Assembly (NCBI GenBank): GCA_945878635.1 | Contig: CAMCTV010000005.1 | Coordinates: 1-43,296, forward strand | Direction: 5' to 3' | DNA from: Chryseobacterium gleum | Lineage (GTDB): Bacteria > Bacteroidota > Bacteroidia > Flavobacteriales_D > Sanyastnellaceae | DNA length: 43,296 bases | Shown: one piece after another, positions 25,850 to 36,402 of the stretch | Numbering within the stretch: the stretch's first letter is position 1 | Layout of the letters: each line of letters begins with the position of its first letter | Translations under genes and position numbers: made by a program | The notes under the pieces: generated by a model | Seen by the model: only the letters and a program-made list of their open reading frames with translations | What the model was told of the DNA's origin: nothing | Databases searched by the model: none

Positions 25850-27184
25850 TTAGACAGTATAACCTGTGCTGACAGCTGCACCACCTGTATTGCGTCCTCT
25901 CACACGACCAGATTTCATCAATCCATCATAGTGACGAGACAATAGGTGACTCTCAATCTGTTGTAACAAATCCAACATTACTCCCACTGTGATCAACAGA
26001 GATGTTCCTCCGAAGAATTGTGCAAATTGTTGAGCCTTTGCTAATCCCAACATCATCAAAATAGATGGTAAGATTGCAATAAGGCCGACAAATATACCAC
26101 CAGGAAGTGTAATATTGGACAAAACTCTATCAATAAATTCTGCTGTATCTTTTCCAGGCTTAACACCTGGTACAAAATTACCGTTTCTTTTCAAGTCATC
26201 TGCAATCTGTGTCGGATTGGTAACGATGGCTGTATAGAAGAAAGTGAACAGAATAATTGTAACAAACAACAACACATTATATCCCACACCATCAATCCTA
26301 GTTAAACTAGCCAATACAGCGTTGTCGCGAAATGACTCAGTGTTTTGAAGATACAATGGAATAAACATAATGGCTTGTGCAAAAATGATCGGCATAACAC
26401 CCGCTGAATTGACACGCAACGGAATGAAAGAACGAGCAGCTTCACCCTGTGGCATACCAGCCGCCGAACCAGCGCTCAAACGAGCCATTTGAACCGGAAT
26501 TCTACGCACTGCTTGTATGATACCAATCGTTGCCCCAATGATTACTACCAAAGTAGCCATTTCTATCAAGAAGAAGAAAGGTGTTTGTGCAGCAAACTCA
26601 GCTAAAAAACCACGGGGAATATCAGAAATGATACCCGTCATGATAATCAAAGATGTACCGTTTCCGATGCCTTTGTCAGTGATTCTTTCACCCAACCACA
26701 TTACAAAAAGTGTACTACATGTCAAGATAATGACGGCAGACACCAACCATAACGAACCTGCTGGATGAGCATTTGATGGAACATATTGGGCAACATATCC
26801 TGGAGCTTGAACCAATCCAATAGCAATGGTCAAAGTTCTGGTCCATTGATTCAACTTTTTGCGACCAGATTCACCTTCTTTCTGCATTTTCTGGATAGAA
26901 GGTACTGCCAATCCCAACAATTGAATGATAATGGAGGCTGAAATGTAAGGCATTACTCCTAGGGCAAAGATAGAAACACGAGAGAAAGCTCCTCCAGTGA
27001 ATAAACCCAAGAATCCCAACAAACCACCTTGTGCACCTGCGTCTAATTTGGCAGAGTCAACACCGGGAAGAACGATAAAGGAACCCACACGATAAATCAA
27101 GAGCAACAACAGGGTATACCCTATTTTGTGTCTCAACTCATCGTGATTCCAAATATCCTTGATTTTTTGAATAAAGCCTTTCAT
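25850..27184 (-). CDS. secY: Protein translocase subunit SecY
   Basis: A 444-residue inner-membrane channel of the Sec translocon with ten predicted membrane segments. Visible signatures are ELRHKIGYTLLLLLIYRVGSFI, PGVDSAKLD near the plug, GVMPYISASIIIQLL, WLGERITDKGIGNGTSLIIM, PLRVNSAGVMPIIFA and the C-terminal SHLLSRHYDGLMKSGRVRGR. It follows rplO by 8 bases. Confidence 0.98.
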   Translation of the reverse strand: MKGFIQKIKDIWNHDELRHKIGYTLLLLLIYRVGSFIVLPGVDSAKLDAGAQGGLLGFLGLFTGGAFSRVSIFALGVMPYISASIIIQLLGLAVPSIQKMQKEGESGRKKLNQWTRTLTIAIGLVQAPGYVAQYVPSNAHPAGSLWLVSAVIILTCSTLFVMWLGERITDKGIGNGTSLIIMTGIISDIPRGFLAEFAAQTPFFFLIEMATLVVIIGATIGIIQAVRRIPVQMARLSAGSAAGMPQGEAARSFIPLRVNSAGVMPIIFAQAIMFIPLYLQNTESFRDNAVLASLTRIDGVGYNVLLFVTIILFTFFYTAIVTNPTQIADDLKRNGNFVPGVKPGKDTAEFIDRVLSNITLPGGIFVGLIAILPSILMMLGLAKAQQFAQFFGGTSLLITVGVMLDLLQQIESHLLSRHYDGLMKSGRVRGRNTGGAAVSTGYTV

Positions 27185-27192
27185 AATTCTGA

Positions 27193-27639
27193 TTAAAGAA
27201 CAGTTACTACCCCTCCGTTGCTTTCAATGGCTGCTTTTGCAGTTGCAGAGAAACCATGAGCGGAAACATTCATTTTACCTTTCAACTCTCCACGACCTAA
27301 GATCTTCACCAACTCATTCTTGGAGCAAATACCATTTTGAACCAAGATATCATGAGTAACTTCAGTAAGGTTGAATTTCTCAGCCAACATAGACAAAGTA
27401 TCCAAATTGATTCCTTTGTATTCTACGCGGTTAAAATTGCGGAAACCATACTTTGGTAAGCGACGTTGCAAAGGCATCTGACCACCTTCGAAACCAATCT
27501 TGCGCTTGTTACCTGAACGAGATCCGGCACCTTTGTGACCACGTGTAGATGTTCCACCATGACCAGAACCTTCACCACGACCGATGCGCTTTCTATTTTT
27601 TACAGAACCTTCAGCAGGTTTAAGTGTATTTAATTTCAT
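27193..27639 (-). CDS. rplO: 50S ribosomal protein L15
   Basis: A 148-residue large-subunit protein. The glycine- and arginine-rich N-terminus (RIGRGEGSGHGGTSTRGHKG), FEGGQMPLQRRLPKYGF and the C-terminal VSAHGFSATAKAAIESNGG are typical. It lies between rpmD and secY. Confidence 0.98.
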   Translation of the reverse strand: MKLNTLKPAEGSVKNRKRIGRGEGSGHGGTSTRGHKGAGSRSGNKRKIGFEGGQMPLQRRLPKYGFRNFNRVEYKGINLDTLSMLAEKFNLTEVTHDILVQNGICSKNELVKILGRGELKGKMNVSAHGFSATAKAAIESNGGVVTVL

Positions 27640-27656
27640 TGTAATGCGAATAAATA

Positions 27657-27836
27657 TTATTTGTATTCAACTTTCAAAAGGTGAGTCACCGCACGGATCA
27701 TACCCTCGATGTTGGGAGACAAATCCTTTTCTACAGAAACGTGCAATTTTTTAATGCCCAACGCTTTGATGGTTTCTTTTTGACGCTTTGGATAATCAAT
27801 AGCGCTTCTTATCTGTGTAATAACAACTTTAGCCAT
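27657..27836 (-). CDS. rpmD: 50S ribosomal protein L30
   Basis: A 59-residue gene found by direct translation. It starts MAKVVITQIRSAIDYPKRQ, continues ETIKALGIKKLHVSVEK and ends THLLKVEYK, matching bacterial L30 in length and motif order. It lies between rpsE (11 bases) and rplO (17 bases), the normal spc order. Confidence 0.96.
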   Translation of the reverse strand: MAKVVITQIRSAIDYPKRQKETIKALGIKKLHVSVEKDLSPNIEGMIRAVTHLLKVEYK

Positions 27837-27847
27837 TTCTTTATATA

Positions 27848-28360
27848 TTAACCGTTGAACACTTTATCCAATGTAATACCACGCATGCGAGCAATTTCCT
27901 TTGGATCACGAAGACCTGCAAGGGCATTCAAAGTAGCTTTCACTACGTTGTGTGGGTTTGAGGAACCTTTTGATTTCGCCAATACGTCGGTTACACCAGC
28001 TGATTCCAACACTGCGCGCATCGCACCACCGGCGATTACACCAGTACCATGAGAAGCAGGCTTGATGAAAACGCGAGCGCCACCAAACTTACCAGAGTGC
28101 TCATGAGGAATGGTTCCGTGATGAATAGGCACTTTAATCAAATTCTTCTTAGCATCTTCGATGGCTTTGGTCACCGCCTCCGCAACTTCTTTTGACTTAC
28201 CCAAGCCATGTCCTACAACACCATTCTCATTTCCAACCACAACAATGGCTGCAAATCCGAAGGTACGACCTCCCTTGGTTACCTTGGTCACGCGATTTAC
28301 CGCAACCAATTTGTCTTTCAATTCTGTTTCGCTAGAGCGAACATTTTTTACCTCTGCCAT
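27848..28360 (-). CDS. rpsE: 30S ribosomal protein S5
   Basis: A 170-residue protein involved in decoding accuracy. The double-stranded-RNA-binding-like domain [23 protein letters not shown] is followed by [42 protein letters not shown] and [21 protein letters not shown]. It lies between rplR and rpmD. Confidence 0.98.
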   Translation of the reverse strand: MAEVKNVRSSETELKDKLVAVNRVTKVTKGGRTFGFAAIVVVGNENGVVGHGLGKSKEVAEAVTKAIEDAKKNLIKVPIHHGTIPHEHSGKFGGARVFIKPASHGTGVIAGGAMRAVLESAGVTDVLAKSKGSSNPHNVVKATLNALAGLRDPKEIARMRGITLDKVFNG

Positions 28361-28365
28361 TTTTA

Positions 28366-28719
28366 TCAGAATTTAAGCCCTGCTTCACGAGCAGCCTCGG
28401 CCAATGATTTAACTCTTCCGTGATACAAATATCCTCCACGATCAAACACCACTGATTGGATTCCAGCTGCCATAGCACGCTCGGCAATTGCCTTACCTAC
28501 TACTTTGGCTTGATCAATCTTAGGCATGCTCTGAGAATCCTTGATGTAGGCAGAACCTGCGGACACCAATGTCTTTCCCTGATTGTCGTCAATGATTTGC
28601 GCATAAATCTGCTTGTTGCTGCGGAATACAGACAAGCGTGGTCTCTCTGCTGTACCTTGAACGGTAGAGCGGACACGTGCGCGAATTTTAGCTCTTCTTG
28701 CTTCTTTTGTGAATGCCAT
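28366..28719 (-). CDS. rplR: 50S ribosomal protein L18
   Basis: A 117-residue 5S-rRNA-binding protein with a basic N-terminus ([18 protein letters not shown]), [20 protein letters not shown] and [21 protein letters not shown]. It lies between rplF and rpsE. Confidence 0.98.
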   Translation of the reverse strand: MAFTKEARRAKIRARVRSTVQGTAERPRLSVFRSNKQIYAQIIDDNQGKTLVSAGSAYIKDSQSMPKIDQAKVVGKAIAERAMAAGIQSVVFDRGGYLYHGRVKSLAEAAREAGLKF

Positions 28720-28728
28720 AATCTTTTA

Positions 28729-29280
28729 TTATTTAGCTGCTGATTTACCCGCTTTCTTGCGTACAAATTCACCAACGTAACGAACACCTTTTCCTTTGTA
28801 TGGTTCTGGGGCGCGCAATGAACGAATCTTTGCAGCTACTTGACCAATCAATTGTTTGTCGTACGACTCCAAAGTGATGGATGGGTTTTCCCCTTTTTCT
28901 GCTTTTGCAGAAACTGTTATTTCTGATGGTAATTCAAAAACAATGGGATGGCTGAAGCCTAGTGTCATCTCCAACTGTTGACCAGTTGTTTTGGCACGGT
29001 AACCAACACCAATCATCTCCAAACTTTTCTTCCATCCTGTATTGACACCAACAATCATATTGTTGATTAAAGCGCGATACAATCCGTGCTTAGAGCGTGA
29101 ATCTTTGTGGTCATTGGCACGGGTCAACACGATTTGTCCTTCTGCAATATCCACACTCACCGCTCCGGTGATTTCCTGAGAAAGCTCTCCTTTTGGACCT
29201 TTCACGGTAACAACGCCATTGTTCATGGTCACGTTAACGCCGGCAGGAATGGTGATGGGTAATTTTCCTATTCTTGACAT
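28729..29280 (-). CDS. rplF: 50S ribosomal protein L6
   Basis: A 183-residue two-domain protein near the factor-binding site. MSRIGKLPITIPAGVNV opens it. The second domain carries GVGYRAKTTGQQLEMTLGFSHP and the signature PEPYKGKGVRYVGEFVRKKAGKS. It lies between rpsH and rplR. Confidence 0.98.
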   Translation of the reverse strand: MSRIGKLPITIPAGVNVTMNNGVVTVKGPKGELSQEITGAVSVDIAEGQIVLTRANDHKDSRSKHGLYRALINNMIVGVNTGWKKSLEMIGVGYRAKTTGQQLEMTLGFSHPIVFELPSEITVSAKAEKGENPSITLESYDKQLIGQVAAKIRSLRAPEPYKGKGVRYVGEFVRKKAGKSAAK

Positions 29281-29292
29281 GATCTTTTGATA

Positions 29293-29688
29293 TTAATAAA
29301 CGTAACACAATACTTCTCCGCCAACATTTTCTTTGCGGGCCAACTTGTCGGTCATTACACCTTTAGGGGTTGACATCACGGCGATTCCCAAACCGTTCAA
29401 CACACGGGGCATTTCATCTACACCAACGTATTTACGCAATCCTGGAGAGGAAATACGGTCAATCTTGGAGATAGCGGGCTGCTTAGTCTTAGCGTTGTAT
29501 TTCAAGGCAATTTTAATCACCCCGGGTACACCCTCTTCAAATTTGTAATTCAAAATATACCCTGCCTCATGAAGAATGCGGGTTATTTCCTTCTTCAAGT
29601 TTGAAGCTGGAATCTCCACAACTTTATGACGTGCCATCTGCGCATTGCGGATGCGGGTCAAGTAATCTGCTATTGGATCAGTATTCAT
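29293..29688 (-). CDS. rpsH: 30S ribosomal protein S8
   Basis: A 131-residue 16S rRNA-binding protein: [21 protein letters not shown], the central KISR-like [15 protein letters not shown] and the C-terminal [31 protein letters not shown] are family hallmarks. It lies between rpsN and rplF. Confidence 0.98.
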   Translation of the reverse strand: MNTDPIADYLTRIRNAQMARHKVVEIPASNLKKEITRILHEAGYILNYKFEEGVPGVIKIALKYNAKTKQPAISKIDRISSPGLRKYVGVDEMPRVLNGLGIAVMSTPKGVMTDKLARKENVGGEVLCYVY

Positions 29689-29711
29689 TTTCTTAGTCCT
29701 TCTTATTTATA

Positions 29712-29981
29712 TTACCAACTTGCTTTCTTCACTCCGGGAATTCTTCCTTCCAAGGCTAACTCACGGAATTGGTTACGACAGAGACCGAATTGGCGCATGT
29801 ATCCACGAGGGCGTCCAGTCAATTGACAACGATTGTGTACGCGAACCTTGCTGCTGTTCTTGGGCAACTTTTGCAAAGCATCCCAATCTCCTGCTTCTTT
29901 CAAAGCTTCACGCTTTGCAGCGTATTTTTCAACAAGTGCAATTCTCTTGCGCTCGCGGGCTTTCATTGATTCTTTAGCCAT
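29712..29981 (-). CDS. rpsN: 30S ribosomal protein S14 (zinc-free, long form)
   Basis: An 89-residue S14 of the long type. The zinc-binding CxxC pairs of the short type are absent; only two single cysteines remain ([23 protein letters not shown], in pieces). The end ([11 protein letters not shown]) is typical. It lies between rplE and rpsH. Confidence 0.97.
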   Translation of the reverse strand: MAKESMKARERKRIALVEKYAAKREALKEAGDWDALQKLPKNSSKVRVHNRCQLTGRPRGYMRQFGLCRNQFRELALEGRIPGVKKASW

Positions 29982-30007
29982 TGTAATTCTTTATATCTCG
30001 TTTATTT

Positions 30008-30556
30008 TTATTTCTGTAATGGGAAACCGAATCCTTCTAACAATGCTTTGGCTTCCTCGTTGGTCTTGGCTGTTGTGACCAAGGTAATATCCATACCATT
30101 GATCATTTTTATCTTATCCAAATCAATTTCTGGGAAGATGATTTGCTCTTTCACTCCAAAAGTGAAGTTACCATGACCATCAAAACCAGAATTCTTAACT
30201 CCACGGAAATCGCGTGTACGGGGCAAAGAAACTGCGATCAAACGATCTAAGAATTCATACATCTTATCACCTCTCAAAGTTACCTTGGCACCGATCGGAA
30301 CACCTTTTCTCAATTTGAAGTTAGATATATCCTTGGTTGACATGGTTGGAACAGCTTTCTGTCCAGCAATCATTGTCATCTCCTCTACGGCTGAATCAAC
30401 CAATTTCTTATCTGCTGTTGCCTTTCCGATACCTTGATTCAAACAAATCTTGGTGATTTTCGGAACCTGCATAGCTGACTTGTACTCGAAACGCGTTTTT
30501 AACGCTGGGATGATTTCGTCGTTGTACTTATTTCGTAATCTTGGTGTGTAGCTCAT
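30008..30556 (-). CDS. rplE: 50S ribosomal protein L5
   Basis: A 182-residue 5S-rRNA-binding protein: [70 protein letters not shown] and the end [13 protein letters not shown]. Its ATG overlaps the rplX stop as ATGA (30553-30556), so translation is coupled. Confidence 0.98.
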   Translation of the reverse strand: MSYTPRLRNKYNDEIIPALKTRFEYKSAMQVPKITKICLNQGIGKATADKKLVDSAVEEMTMIAGQKAVPTMSTKDISNFKLRKGVPIGAKVTLRGDKMYEFLDRLIAVSLPRTRDFRGVKNSGFDGHGNFTFGVKEQIIFPEIDLDKIKMINGMDITLVTTAKTNEEAKALLEGFGFPLQK

Positions 30557-30873
30557 TTGATTGCCTCCCCTGACTTTTTAGAATAACGTTCTAATTTTCC
30601 GTTTTCATTTCTGCGACGCCCCACTCTAGTGGCATTGCCCTTTGCATCCAATAACATAACATTACTGATATTGATACCGGCTTCCTTCTTTTCAATTCCA
30701 CCTTGTGGATTTTGAGCAGATGGCTTCTTGTGACGGGTAACCAAATTTACACCTTCAACAATCACCGTGTCCTTTTCGCGATTTACTTCGATAACACGAC
30801 CTTGCTTGCCTTTGTTATCACCGGCAGTCACAACTACCATATCGCCTTTCTTTATTTTCAAACGTTTAAACAT
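30553..30873 (-). CDS. rplX: 50S ribosomal protein L24
   Basis: A 106-residue assembly-initiating protein with the KOW motif ([23 protein letters not shown]) and the conserved [25 protein letters not shown]. It overlaps rplE by four bases. Confidence 0.98.
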   Translation of the reverse strand: MFKRLKIKKGDMVVVTAGDNKGKQGRVIEVNREKDTVIVEGVNLVTRHKKPSAQNPQGGIEKKEAGINISNVMLLDAKGNATRVGRRRNENGKLERYSKKSGEAIK

Positions 30874-30885
30874 CGTACTTAAGTT

Positions 30886-31254
30886 TTAGAGCACCTCTGG
30901 CGCCAATGAAACGATTTTCATGTAATCCTTTTCGCGAAGCTCACGGGCAACCGGACCAAAGATACGGGTACCACGCATTTCACCATTGTTGTTCAACAAT
31001 ACAACTGCATTGTCATCAAAACGGATGTAACTTCCGTCTGGTCTTCTTACTTCTTTTTTGGTTCTTACTATTACCGCTTTGGTAACAGCACCCTTCTTGA
31101 CGTTTCCAGAAGGAAGAGCATCTTTAACCGTTACAACGATCTGATCTCCCAATGACGCGTATCTGCGGCGCGTACCGCCCAAAACACGGATGACCAATAC
31201 TTCGCGTGCTCCACTGTTGTCTGCCACTCTTAGGCGTGATTCATTTTGTACCAT
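30886..31254 (-). CDS. rplN: 50S ribosomal protein L14
   Basis: A 122-residue interface protein: [62 protein letters not shown] and [28 protein letters not shown], read in separate blocks. It lies between rpsQ and rplX. Confidence 0.98.
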   Translation of the reverse strand: MVQNESRLRVADNSGAREVLVIRVLGGTRRRYASLGDQIVVTVKDALPSGNVKKGAVTKAVIVRTKKEVRRPDGSYIRFDDNAVVLLNNNGEMRGTRIFGPVARELREKDYMKIVSLAPEVL

Positions 31255-31274
31255 GACTCAATCTCCTTATTTCG

Positions 31275-31529
31275 TTATTTCGCCTTTTCAATGATTTCCA
31301 CCATTCTCCAGCGCTTCAATTTGCTTAATGGGCGTGTTTCCATGATCTTTACAGTATCACCGATACCACACTCTTGCTTCTCATCATGCGCCATGAATCG
31401 TTTTGTGTGTTTCACAAACTTTCCATATTTCGGGTGACGAATTTTTGTCTCTACCGACACAACAATGCTTTTTTCCATTTTGTTGCTGGTGACGATCCCG
31501 ACACGTTCTTTACGAAGATTTCTTTCCAT
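31275..31529 (-). CDS. rpsQ: 30S ribosomal protein S17
   Basis: An 84-residue OB-fold 16S rRNA-binding protein: [45 protein letters not shown] and [23 protein letters not shown]. The frame could open one codon earlier at a GTG (31532), but the ATG at 31529 is the natural start. It lies between rpmC and rplN. Confidence 0.97.
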   Translation of the reverse strand: MERNLRKERVGIVTSNKMEKSIVVSVETKIRHPKYGKFVKHTKRFMAHDEKQECGIGDTVKIMETRPLSKLKRWRMVEIIEKAK

Positions 31530-31538
31530 CACGGCTTA

Positions 31539-31730
31539 TTATTTATTCTTCAATTCGGTTAATACTGTTTTCATACGAGCAATCTCACGACGCTTATTGC
31601 GGATGGTCATTGGATTCTCTGTCCCCGCAATTTGGTGTCCAAATTTCATTTTGGCCAAGGCGGTTTCGCTTTCACTGATTTGAACCAACAAATCAGTTTC
31701 AGACATGTTTCTATAGTCGGCGGCTTTCAT
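31539..31730 (-). CDS. rpmC: 50S ribosomal protein L29
   Basis: A 63-residue helical-hairpin protein at the polypeptide exit. YRNMSETDLLVQISESETALAKMKFGHQIAG and NKRREIARMKTVLTELKNK are the family pattern. It lies between rplP (8 bases) and rpsQ. Confidence 0.97.
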   Translation of the reverse strand: MKAADYRNMSETDLLVQISESETALAKMKFGHQIAGTENPMTIRNKRREIARMKTVLTELKNK

Positions 31731-31738
31731 AACTTCTA

Positions 31739-32158
31739 TTATTCAGTATAATCGGGTCTTACGATGAACTTTGTTTTGCATGGCAACTTTTGAGCTGCCA
31801 AACGCAACGCTTCTTGTGCAGTAGCCAAAGGAACTCCTTCTGCTTCAAACAAAATTCTTCCTGGCTTAATAACTGCTACCCAATGGTCGGGCGCTCCTTT
31901 ACCTTTACCCATACGAACCTCAGCAGGTTTAGCAGTGATAGGCTTGTCTGGAAAAATTCTAATCCACACTTTACCTTCACGCTTCATGAAACGGGTCAAC
32001 GCCACACGAGCCGCTTCCAATTGTCTGGAAGTGATAAAGCCTTCATCCAAGGTCTTAATCGCAAAGCTTCCGAAAGCCAGCTGAGACCCTCTGTAAGCAA
32101 TCCCTTTGATCTTACCTTTCTGCTGTTTTCTGTATTTGGTTCTTTTTGGTTGTAACAT
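31739..32158 (-). CDS. rplP: 50S ribosomal protein L16
   Basis: A 139-residue protein near the peptidyl transferase centre: [22 protein letters not shown]-like basic surface, [24 protein letters not shown] and the C-terminal [18 protein letters not shown]. It lies between rpsC and rpmC. Confidence 0.98.
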   Translation of the reverse strand: MLQPKRTKYRKQQKGKIKGIAYRGSQLAFGSFAIKTLDEGFITSRQLEAARVALTRFMKREGKVWIRIFPDKPITAKPAEVRMGKGKGAPDHWVAVIKPGRILFEAEGVPLATAQEALRLAAQKLPCKTKFIVRPDYTE

Positions 32159-32189
32159 CTCTCAATTCTTTTAGCGAGTTCTTAATTAA

Positions 32190-32957
32190 TTAACGGCTCT
32201 TGCGATCTCCTCTTCTATCACGGTTTTCACGGCTATCACGACGATCGTTTCCGCCTTGCTGTGAACCTCCACGCTTATTGTTGCTATTTCCTCCTTGTTG
32301 AGGGGCGCCAAAATTAGGTGATAAATCGCGTTTTCCGTATACTTCACCACGACAAATCCAAACTTTAACACCAATTCGTCCGTAACTGGTATGAGCCTCA
32401 GCATGATGGTAGTCGATGTCTGCGCGCAAAGTATGCAATGGTGTACGACCCTCCTTGTATGACTCAGAACGTGCAATCTCCGCTCCATTCACACGACCAG
32501 CGATGGTTACTTTGATTCCCTCAGCACCCATTCTCATGGCAGATGCAATTGACATCTTTGTTGCGCGACGGTATGAAATACGACCTTCGATTTGACGACA
32601 GATTCCATCTGCAACCAAACGCGCATCTAACTCAGGACGCTTGATCTCAAAGATGTTGATTTGAACATCCTTACCTGTCAACTTCTTCAACTCTTCTTTC
32701 AACTTATCTACTTCTGTACCGGCCTTTCCAATGATTACTCCTGGACGGGCTGTGTTGATGGTTACCGTAACCAACTTTAACGTTCTCTCGATAACGATTT
32801 TAGATACTGAAGCCTTTTTAAGACGAGCCATCAAATATTTACGAATCTTATCGTCTTCTACGATACGGTCCGCATAGTTATTACCACCAAACCAATTGCT
32901 GTCCCATCCTTTGATGAAACCTAAACGATTACCTATTGGGTTACACTTTTGTCCCAT
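32190..32957 (-). CDS. rpsC: 30S ribosomal protein S3 with C-terminal RG/QG-rich tail
   Basis: A 255-residue mRNA-entry protein. Residues 1-210 are a standard S3: [20 protein letters not shown], the KH domain ([20 protein letters not shown]) and [20 protein letters not shown]. The last 40 or so residues form a low-complexity tail ([20 protein letters not shown]...), probably disordered and RNA-contacting. It lies between rplV and rplP. Confidence 0.97.
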   Translation of the reverse strand: MGQKCNPIGNRLGFIKGWDSNWFGGNNYADRIVEDDKIRKYLMARLKKASVSKIVIERTLKLVTVTINTARPGVIIGKAGTEVDKLKEELKKLTGKDVQINIFEIKRPELDARLVADGICRQIEGRISYRRATKMSIASAMRMGAEGIKVTIAGRVNGAEIARSESYKEGRTPLHTLRADIDYHHAEAHTSYGRIGVKVWICRGEVYGKRDLSPNFGAPQQGGNSNNKRGGSQQGGNDRRDSRENRDRRGDRKSR

Positions 32958-32966
32958 GCTTACTGC

Positions 32967-33359
32967 TTATTTTTTATCTAAAATGATCGTAACGTGATTA
33001 CTGCGCTTGCGGATTTTGTGAGCACGACCTTGAGGCGCAGCGCTGATGCGCTTCAATGTGTGAGATACATCTACTTTGATTTCTTTTACAACAACCTCAG
33101 AAGTAGTGATATCTTGTCCTTCATTCTTGGCTTGCCAGTTGGCAATTGCTGATCTCAACAATTTTTCCAACGGTGTAGCCGTATTACGACGTGTGAACTT
33201 CAAAATGTTCAACGCTGCAATCACTTCTTTACCGCGGATGGTATCCGCCACCAATCGCATTTTACGAGGTGAAGTTGGAAAACTATTCAACTTGGCGAAC
33301 GCTATACTTTTACGTTCTTCCTTGAGCCTATCGGCCATTTCTCTTTTACGAGCTCCCAT
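32967..33359 (-). CDS. rplV: 50S ribosomal protein L22
   Basis: A 130-residue exit-tunnel protein: MGARKREMADRLKEERKS, KLNSFPTSPRKMRLVADTIRGK, EKLLRSAIANWQAKN and the beta-hairpin end RAHKIRKRSNHVTIIL. The MGARKR start is the usual one in Bacteroidota. It lies between rpsS and rpsC. Confidence 0.97.
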   Translation of the reverse strand: MGARKREMADRLKEERKSIAFAKLNSFPTSPRKMRLVADTIRGKEVIAALNILKFTRRNTATPLEKLLRSAIANWQAKNEGQDITTSEVVVKEIKVDVSHTLKRISAAPQGRAHKIRKRSNHVTIILDKK

Positions 33360-33388
33360 GACTTATAATTTATCGTTGGTGCGTATTA

Positions 33389-33655
33389 TTATTTCTTGTT
33401 ACCGGCGTGACCGCGGAAGTTACGTGTGGGAGAAAATTCACCCAATTTATGTCCTACCATGTTTTCAGTAACATAAACAGGAATAAATGTTTTTCCGTTG
33501 TGCACACCAATCGTCAATCCTACCATGTCAGGAGAGATCGTGCTGGCACGGCTCCATGTCTTGATGACATTCTTCTTGCCGTTTGCTTGTGCATCCTCTA
33601 CTCTCTTGTTGAGCTTGTAGTGGATAAAAGGTGGTTTCTTTAATGACCTAGCCAT
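33389..33655 (-). CDS. rpsS: 30S ribosomal protein S19
   Basis: An 88-residue head protein: [44 protein letters not shown] and [20 protein letters not shown]. It lies between rplB and rplV. Confidence 0.98.
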   Translation of the reverse strand: MARSLKKPPFIHYKLNKRVEDAQANGKKNVIKTWSRASTISPDMVGLTIGVHNGKTFIPVYVTENMVGHKLGEFSPTRNFRGHAGNKK

Positions 33656-33663
33656 TTCTTATA

Positions 33664-34488
33664 TTACTTCTTTCTACGTTCGATAATCAATTTGTTTGAT
33701 GCCTTCTTAGGCTTGCGGGTTTTGTAACCCTTAGATGGTGTACCCTTACGAGAGCGTGGCAAACCTCCAGACTGACGTCCTTCACCACCACCCATCGGGT
33801 GATCCACTGGATTCATCGCAACACCACGTACACGTGGACGGCGACCCAACCAACGGCTGCGACCAGCTTTACCTGAGCGAACCAAATTGTGTTCTGAATT
33901 AGACACTGCGCCCACTGTTGCCAAACACTTGGCCAACACTTTTCTGGTCTCACCAGAAGGCAATGTGATTACAGCATACTCTCCATCTCTTGCTGACAAC
34001 TGAGCGTAGCTTCCTGCGCTGCGTGCCATTGATCCACCTTTACCAGGCTTCAATTCGATGTTGTGAACTACTGTTCCCAATGGAAGATCACGCAAAGGTG
34101 ATGTGTTCCCTACTTCTGGAGCCACCTTGTCACCAGATACAATAACTGTACCTACTGTCAATCCTTGTGGAGCCAAAATATAACGCTTCTCTCCATCTGC
34201 ATATTCTACCAATGCGATACGTGCAGAACGATTTGGATCATACTCAATCGTCATTACCGTTGCGTTCATATCGTGCTTATCACGCTTGAAATCAATTAAA
34301 CGGTAATTTCTCTTGTGACCACCACCAATCATTCTCATGGTGCGCTTTCCTTGGTTGTTACGGCCACCCGATTTCTTCATCGGTACCACCAAAGGCTTGT
34401 ATGGTTTATCTGCGGTGATGTCTTCAAAAGTAGCGGCTACTTTGAAACGCGTTCCTGCAGTGATTGGATTTAATTTTTTAATTCCCAT
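33664..34488 (-). CDS. rplB: 50S ribosomal protein L2
   Basis: A 274-residue 23S rRNA-binding protein required for subunit joining and peptidyl transfer. [58 protein letters not shown] and the signature [25 protein letters not shown] with its conserved His are all present. It lies between rplW and rpsS. Confidence 0.98.
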   Translation of the reverse strand: MGIKKLNPITAGTRFKVAATFEDITADKPYKPLVVPMKKSGGRNNQGKRTMRMIGGGHKRNYRLIDFKRDKHDMNATVMTIEYDPNRSARIALVEYADGEKRYILAPQGLTVGTVIVSGDKVAPEVGNTSPLRDLPLGTVVHNIELKPGKGGSMARSAGSYAQLSARDGEYAVITLPSGETRKVLAKCLATVGAVSNSEHNLVRSGKAGRSRWLGRRPRVRGVAMNPVDHPMGGGEGRQSGGLPRSRKGTPSKGYKTRKPKKASNKLIIERRKK

Positions 34489-34500
34489 TTCTCTTCAATA

Positions 34501-34794
34501 TTAGATGTTGGAATAAAAGTCTATTGTTTCACCTGGAGCCAATTTGATCAAGGCCTTCTTGTATGAAGCTGATCTTCCAGTTAAAATACCGGCCTTGGTA
34601 TATCTGCTCTTTGCTTTACCATCGTAACGCAAAGTGTTCACTTTTACAACGTTCACACCATATGCAGCTTCTACAGCCTTTTTAATTTCAATCTTGTTGG
34701 CATTGACATCTACGATGAAGCCAAACTTACCTTGCTTCTCTTGAATGGAGGTCATTTTCTCCGTGATCAATGGGCGAATTAGAATTGGATTCAT
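34501..34794 (-). CDS. rplW: 50S ribosomal protein L23
   Basis: A 97-residue exit-site protein where signal recognition particle and trigger factor dock: ILIRPLITEKMTSIQEKQGKFGFIVD, NKIEIKKAVEAAYGVNVVKVNTLRYDGK. It lies between rplD (4 bases) and rplB. Confidence 0.97.
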   Translation of the reverse strand: MNPILIRPLITEKMTSIQEKQGKFGFIVDVNANKIEIKKAVEAAYGVNVVKVNTLRYDGKAKSRYTKAGILTGRSASYKKALIKLAPGETIDFYSNI

Positions 34795-34798
34795 CTGT

Positions 34799-35428
34799 TT
34801 ACTTTTTTAAGATTTCTGTCAATACTTCGTGCGCACTTCCGATGAAGATTACTTGATGGCAATTCATGATGTCATAGGTGTTAACCATATTGGCCATTTG
34901 CACCTGTGTACCTTGAACGTTGCGTGAGCTCAAATACAAGTTATTGTCCTTCTCACCCATCAAAATCAAAGTCTTCTTATCAGCGACATTCATGTTCTTC
35001 AACACTTGAATGAAAGACTGTGTTTTTGGCTGGGCCATTGTCAATGCATCCACTACAACGATACCGTTCTCTTTTGCTTTGTACGACAAAGCTGAAGCGC
35101 GAGCCAAACGTTGCGTACTCTTGTTTACTTTGATGTCGTATTTGCGTGGTTGAGGGCCAAAAATACTTCCTCCTTGACGGAACAAAGGATTCTTGATACT
35201 ACCCTTACGAGCCCCACCAGTTCCTTTTTGTTTGTGCAACTTGCGAGTAGATCCGTGAATCTCACCTCTGTGCTTGGTTTTGTGTGTACCTGAACGCTGA
35301 GCAGCCAAGTAACGCTTCACATCCAAATAAATCGCATGATCGTTGGGCTCGATTGCAAAGATTGCATCATCGAGGTTCACTTTCTTGCCGGTCTTTTGAC
35401 CTTCTGTATTTAATACTTCGATCTGCAT
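34799..35428 (-). CDS. rplD: 50S ribosomal protein L4
   Basis: A 209-residue protein whose loop lines the exit tunnel: RSGTHKTKHRGEIHGSTRKLHKQKGTGGARKGS, PLFRQGGSIFGPQPRKYDIKVNK and ALSYKAKENGIVVVDALTM. The gene starts one base after rplC ends. Confidence 0.98.
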   Translation of the reverse strand: MQIEVLNTEGQKTGKKVNLDDAIFAIEPNDHAIYLDVKRYLAAQRSGTHKTKHRGEIHGSTRKLHKQKGTGGARKGSIKNPLFRQGGSIFGPQPRKYDIKVNKSTQRLARASALSYKAKENGIVVVDALTMAQPKTQSFIQVLKNMNVADKKTLILMGEKDNNLYLSSRNVQGTQVQMANMVNTYDIMNCHQVIFIGSAHEVLTEILKK

Positions 35429-35429
35429 A

Positions 35430-36050
35430 TTACTTCACGATATAAACGGTTGAACCATTGAAGCCAGGTATAGCTCCTTTCACTAAAATCAAGTTTTGAT
35501 CAGCCAAAACTTTAACAACTTCCAAGTTCTGGATGGTACAACGAGCACCACCATCGCGACCCGCCATGCGCATTCCTTTGAATACACGGCTTGGGTCAGA
35601 GGAAGCTCCCAAAGAACCTGGTGCACGTAAACGGTTGTGCTGACCATGCGTTGCTTCACCTACCCCAGAGAAACCATGTCTTTTTACAACACCTTGGAAA
35701 CCCTTACCTTTGGTGGTACCTACTACGTCGACATTTTCACCTTCTGCAAAAAAACCTTCCAAAGTGATGGTATCACCCATCTTCACTTCCTCATTGAACC
35801 CATCAAACTCGGCCAAAAAACGCTTTGGCGTTGTTCCTGCCTTTTTGAAGTGTCCTTGCATGGGCTTACTCGTGTTCTTTTCCTTCTTATCACCGAAGGC
35901 AATTTGAACAGCAGTGTAGCCATCCTTTTCTTGTGTCTTGATCTGAGTCACTACACATGGACCAGCCTCTATCACCGTGCATGGAATATTTTTTCCAGCG
36001 GCACTGTAGATGCTAGTCATCCCTACTTTTTTACCAATTATACCTGGCAT
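35430..36050 (-). CDS. rplC: 50S ribosomal protein L3
   Basis: A 206-residue protein: [20 protein letters not shown], the conserved [24 protein letters not shown] and [24 protein letters not shown], ending [15 protein letters not shown]. It lies between rpsJ and rplD. Confidence 0.98.
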   Translation of the reverse strand: MPGIIGKKVGMTSIYSAAGKNIPCTVIEAGPCVVTQIKTQEKDGYTAVQIAFGDKKEKNTSKPMQGHFKKAGTTPKRFLAEFDGFNEEVKMGDTITLEGFFAEGENVDVVGTTKGKGFQGVVKRHGFSGVGEATHGQHNRLRAPGSLGASSDPSRVFKGMRMAGRDGGARCTIQNLEVVKVLADQNLILVKGAIPGFNGSTVYIVK

Positions 36051-36072
36051 GTGCTTATTGTTTTATAATTTG

Positions 36073-36378
36073 TTACACTTTGATTTCTACCTCTACTCCA
36101 CTTGGCAACTCTAACTTCATCAAGGCATCCACTGTCTTGGAAGATGAGCTGTAAATATCCAAAAGACGCTTGTAGCTATCCAATTGGAACTGCTCACGAG
36201 CCTTCTTGTTCACGTGTGGTGAACGCAACACGGTGTAGATTCTTTTGTGGGTTGGCAACGGAATTGGTCCATTAACCACCGCACCGGTACTCTTTACCGT
36301 CTTTACGATTTTCTCAGCTGACTTGTCAACCAAGTTGTGATCGTAAGACTTCAATTTAATGCGAATTTTTTGCGCCAT
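36073..36378 (-). CDS. rpsJ: 30S ribosomal protein S10
   Basis: A 101-residue head protein, also the antitermination partner Nus[49 protein letters not shown] and [14 protein letters not shown]. It directly follows fusA, with no tuf gene in between. Confidence 0.98.
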   Translation of the reverse strand: MAQKIRIKLKSYDHNLVDKSAEKIVKTVKSTGAVVNGPIPLPTHKRIYTVLRSPHVNKKAREQFQLDSYKRLLDIYSSSSKTVDALMKLELPSGVEVEIKV

Positions 36379-36402
36379 TTGATTCTTTATATCGATATAT
36401 TA

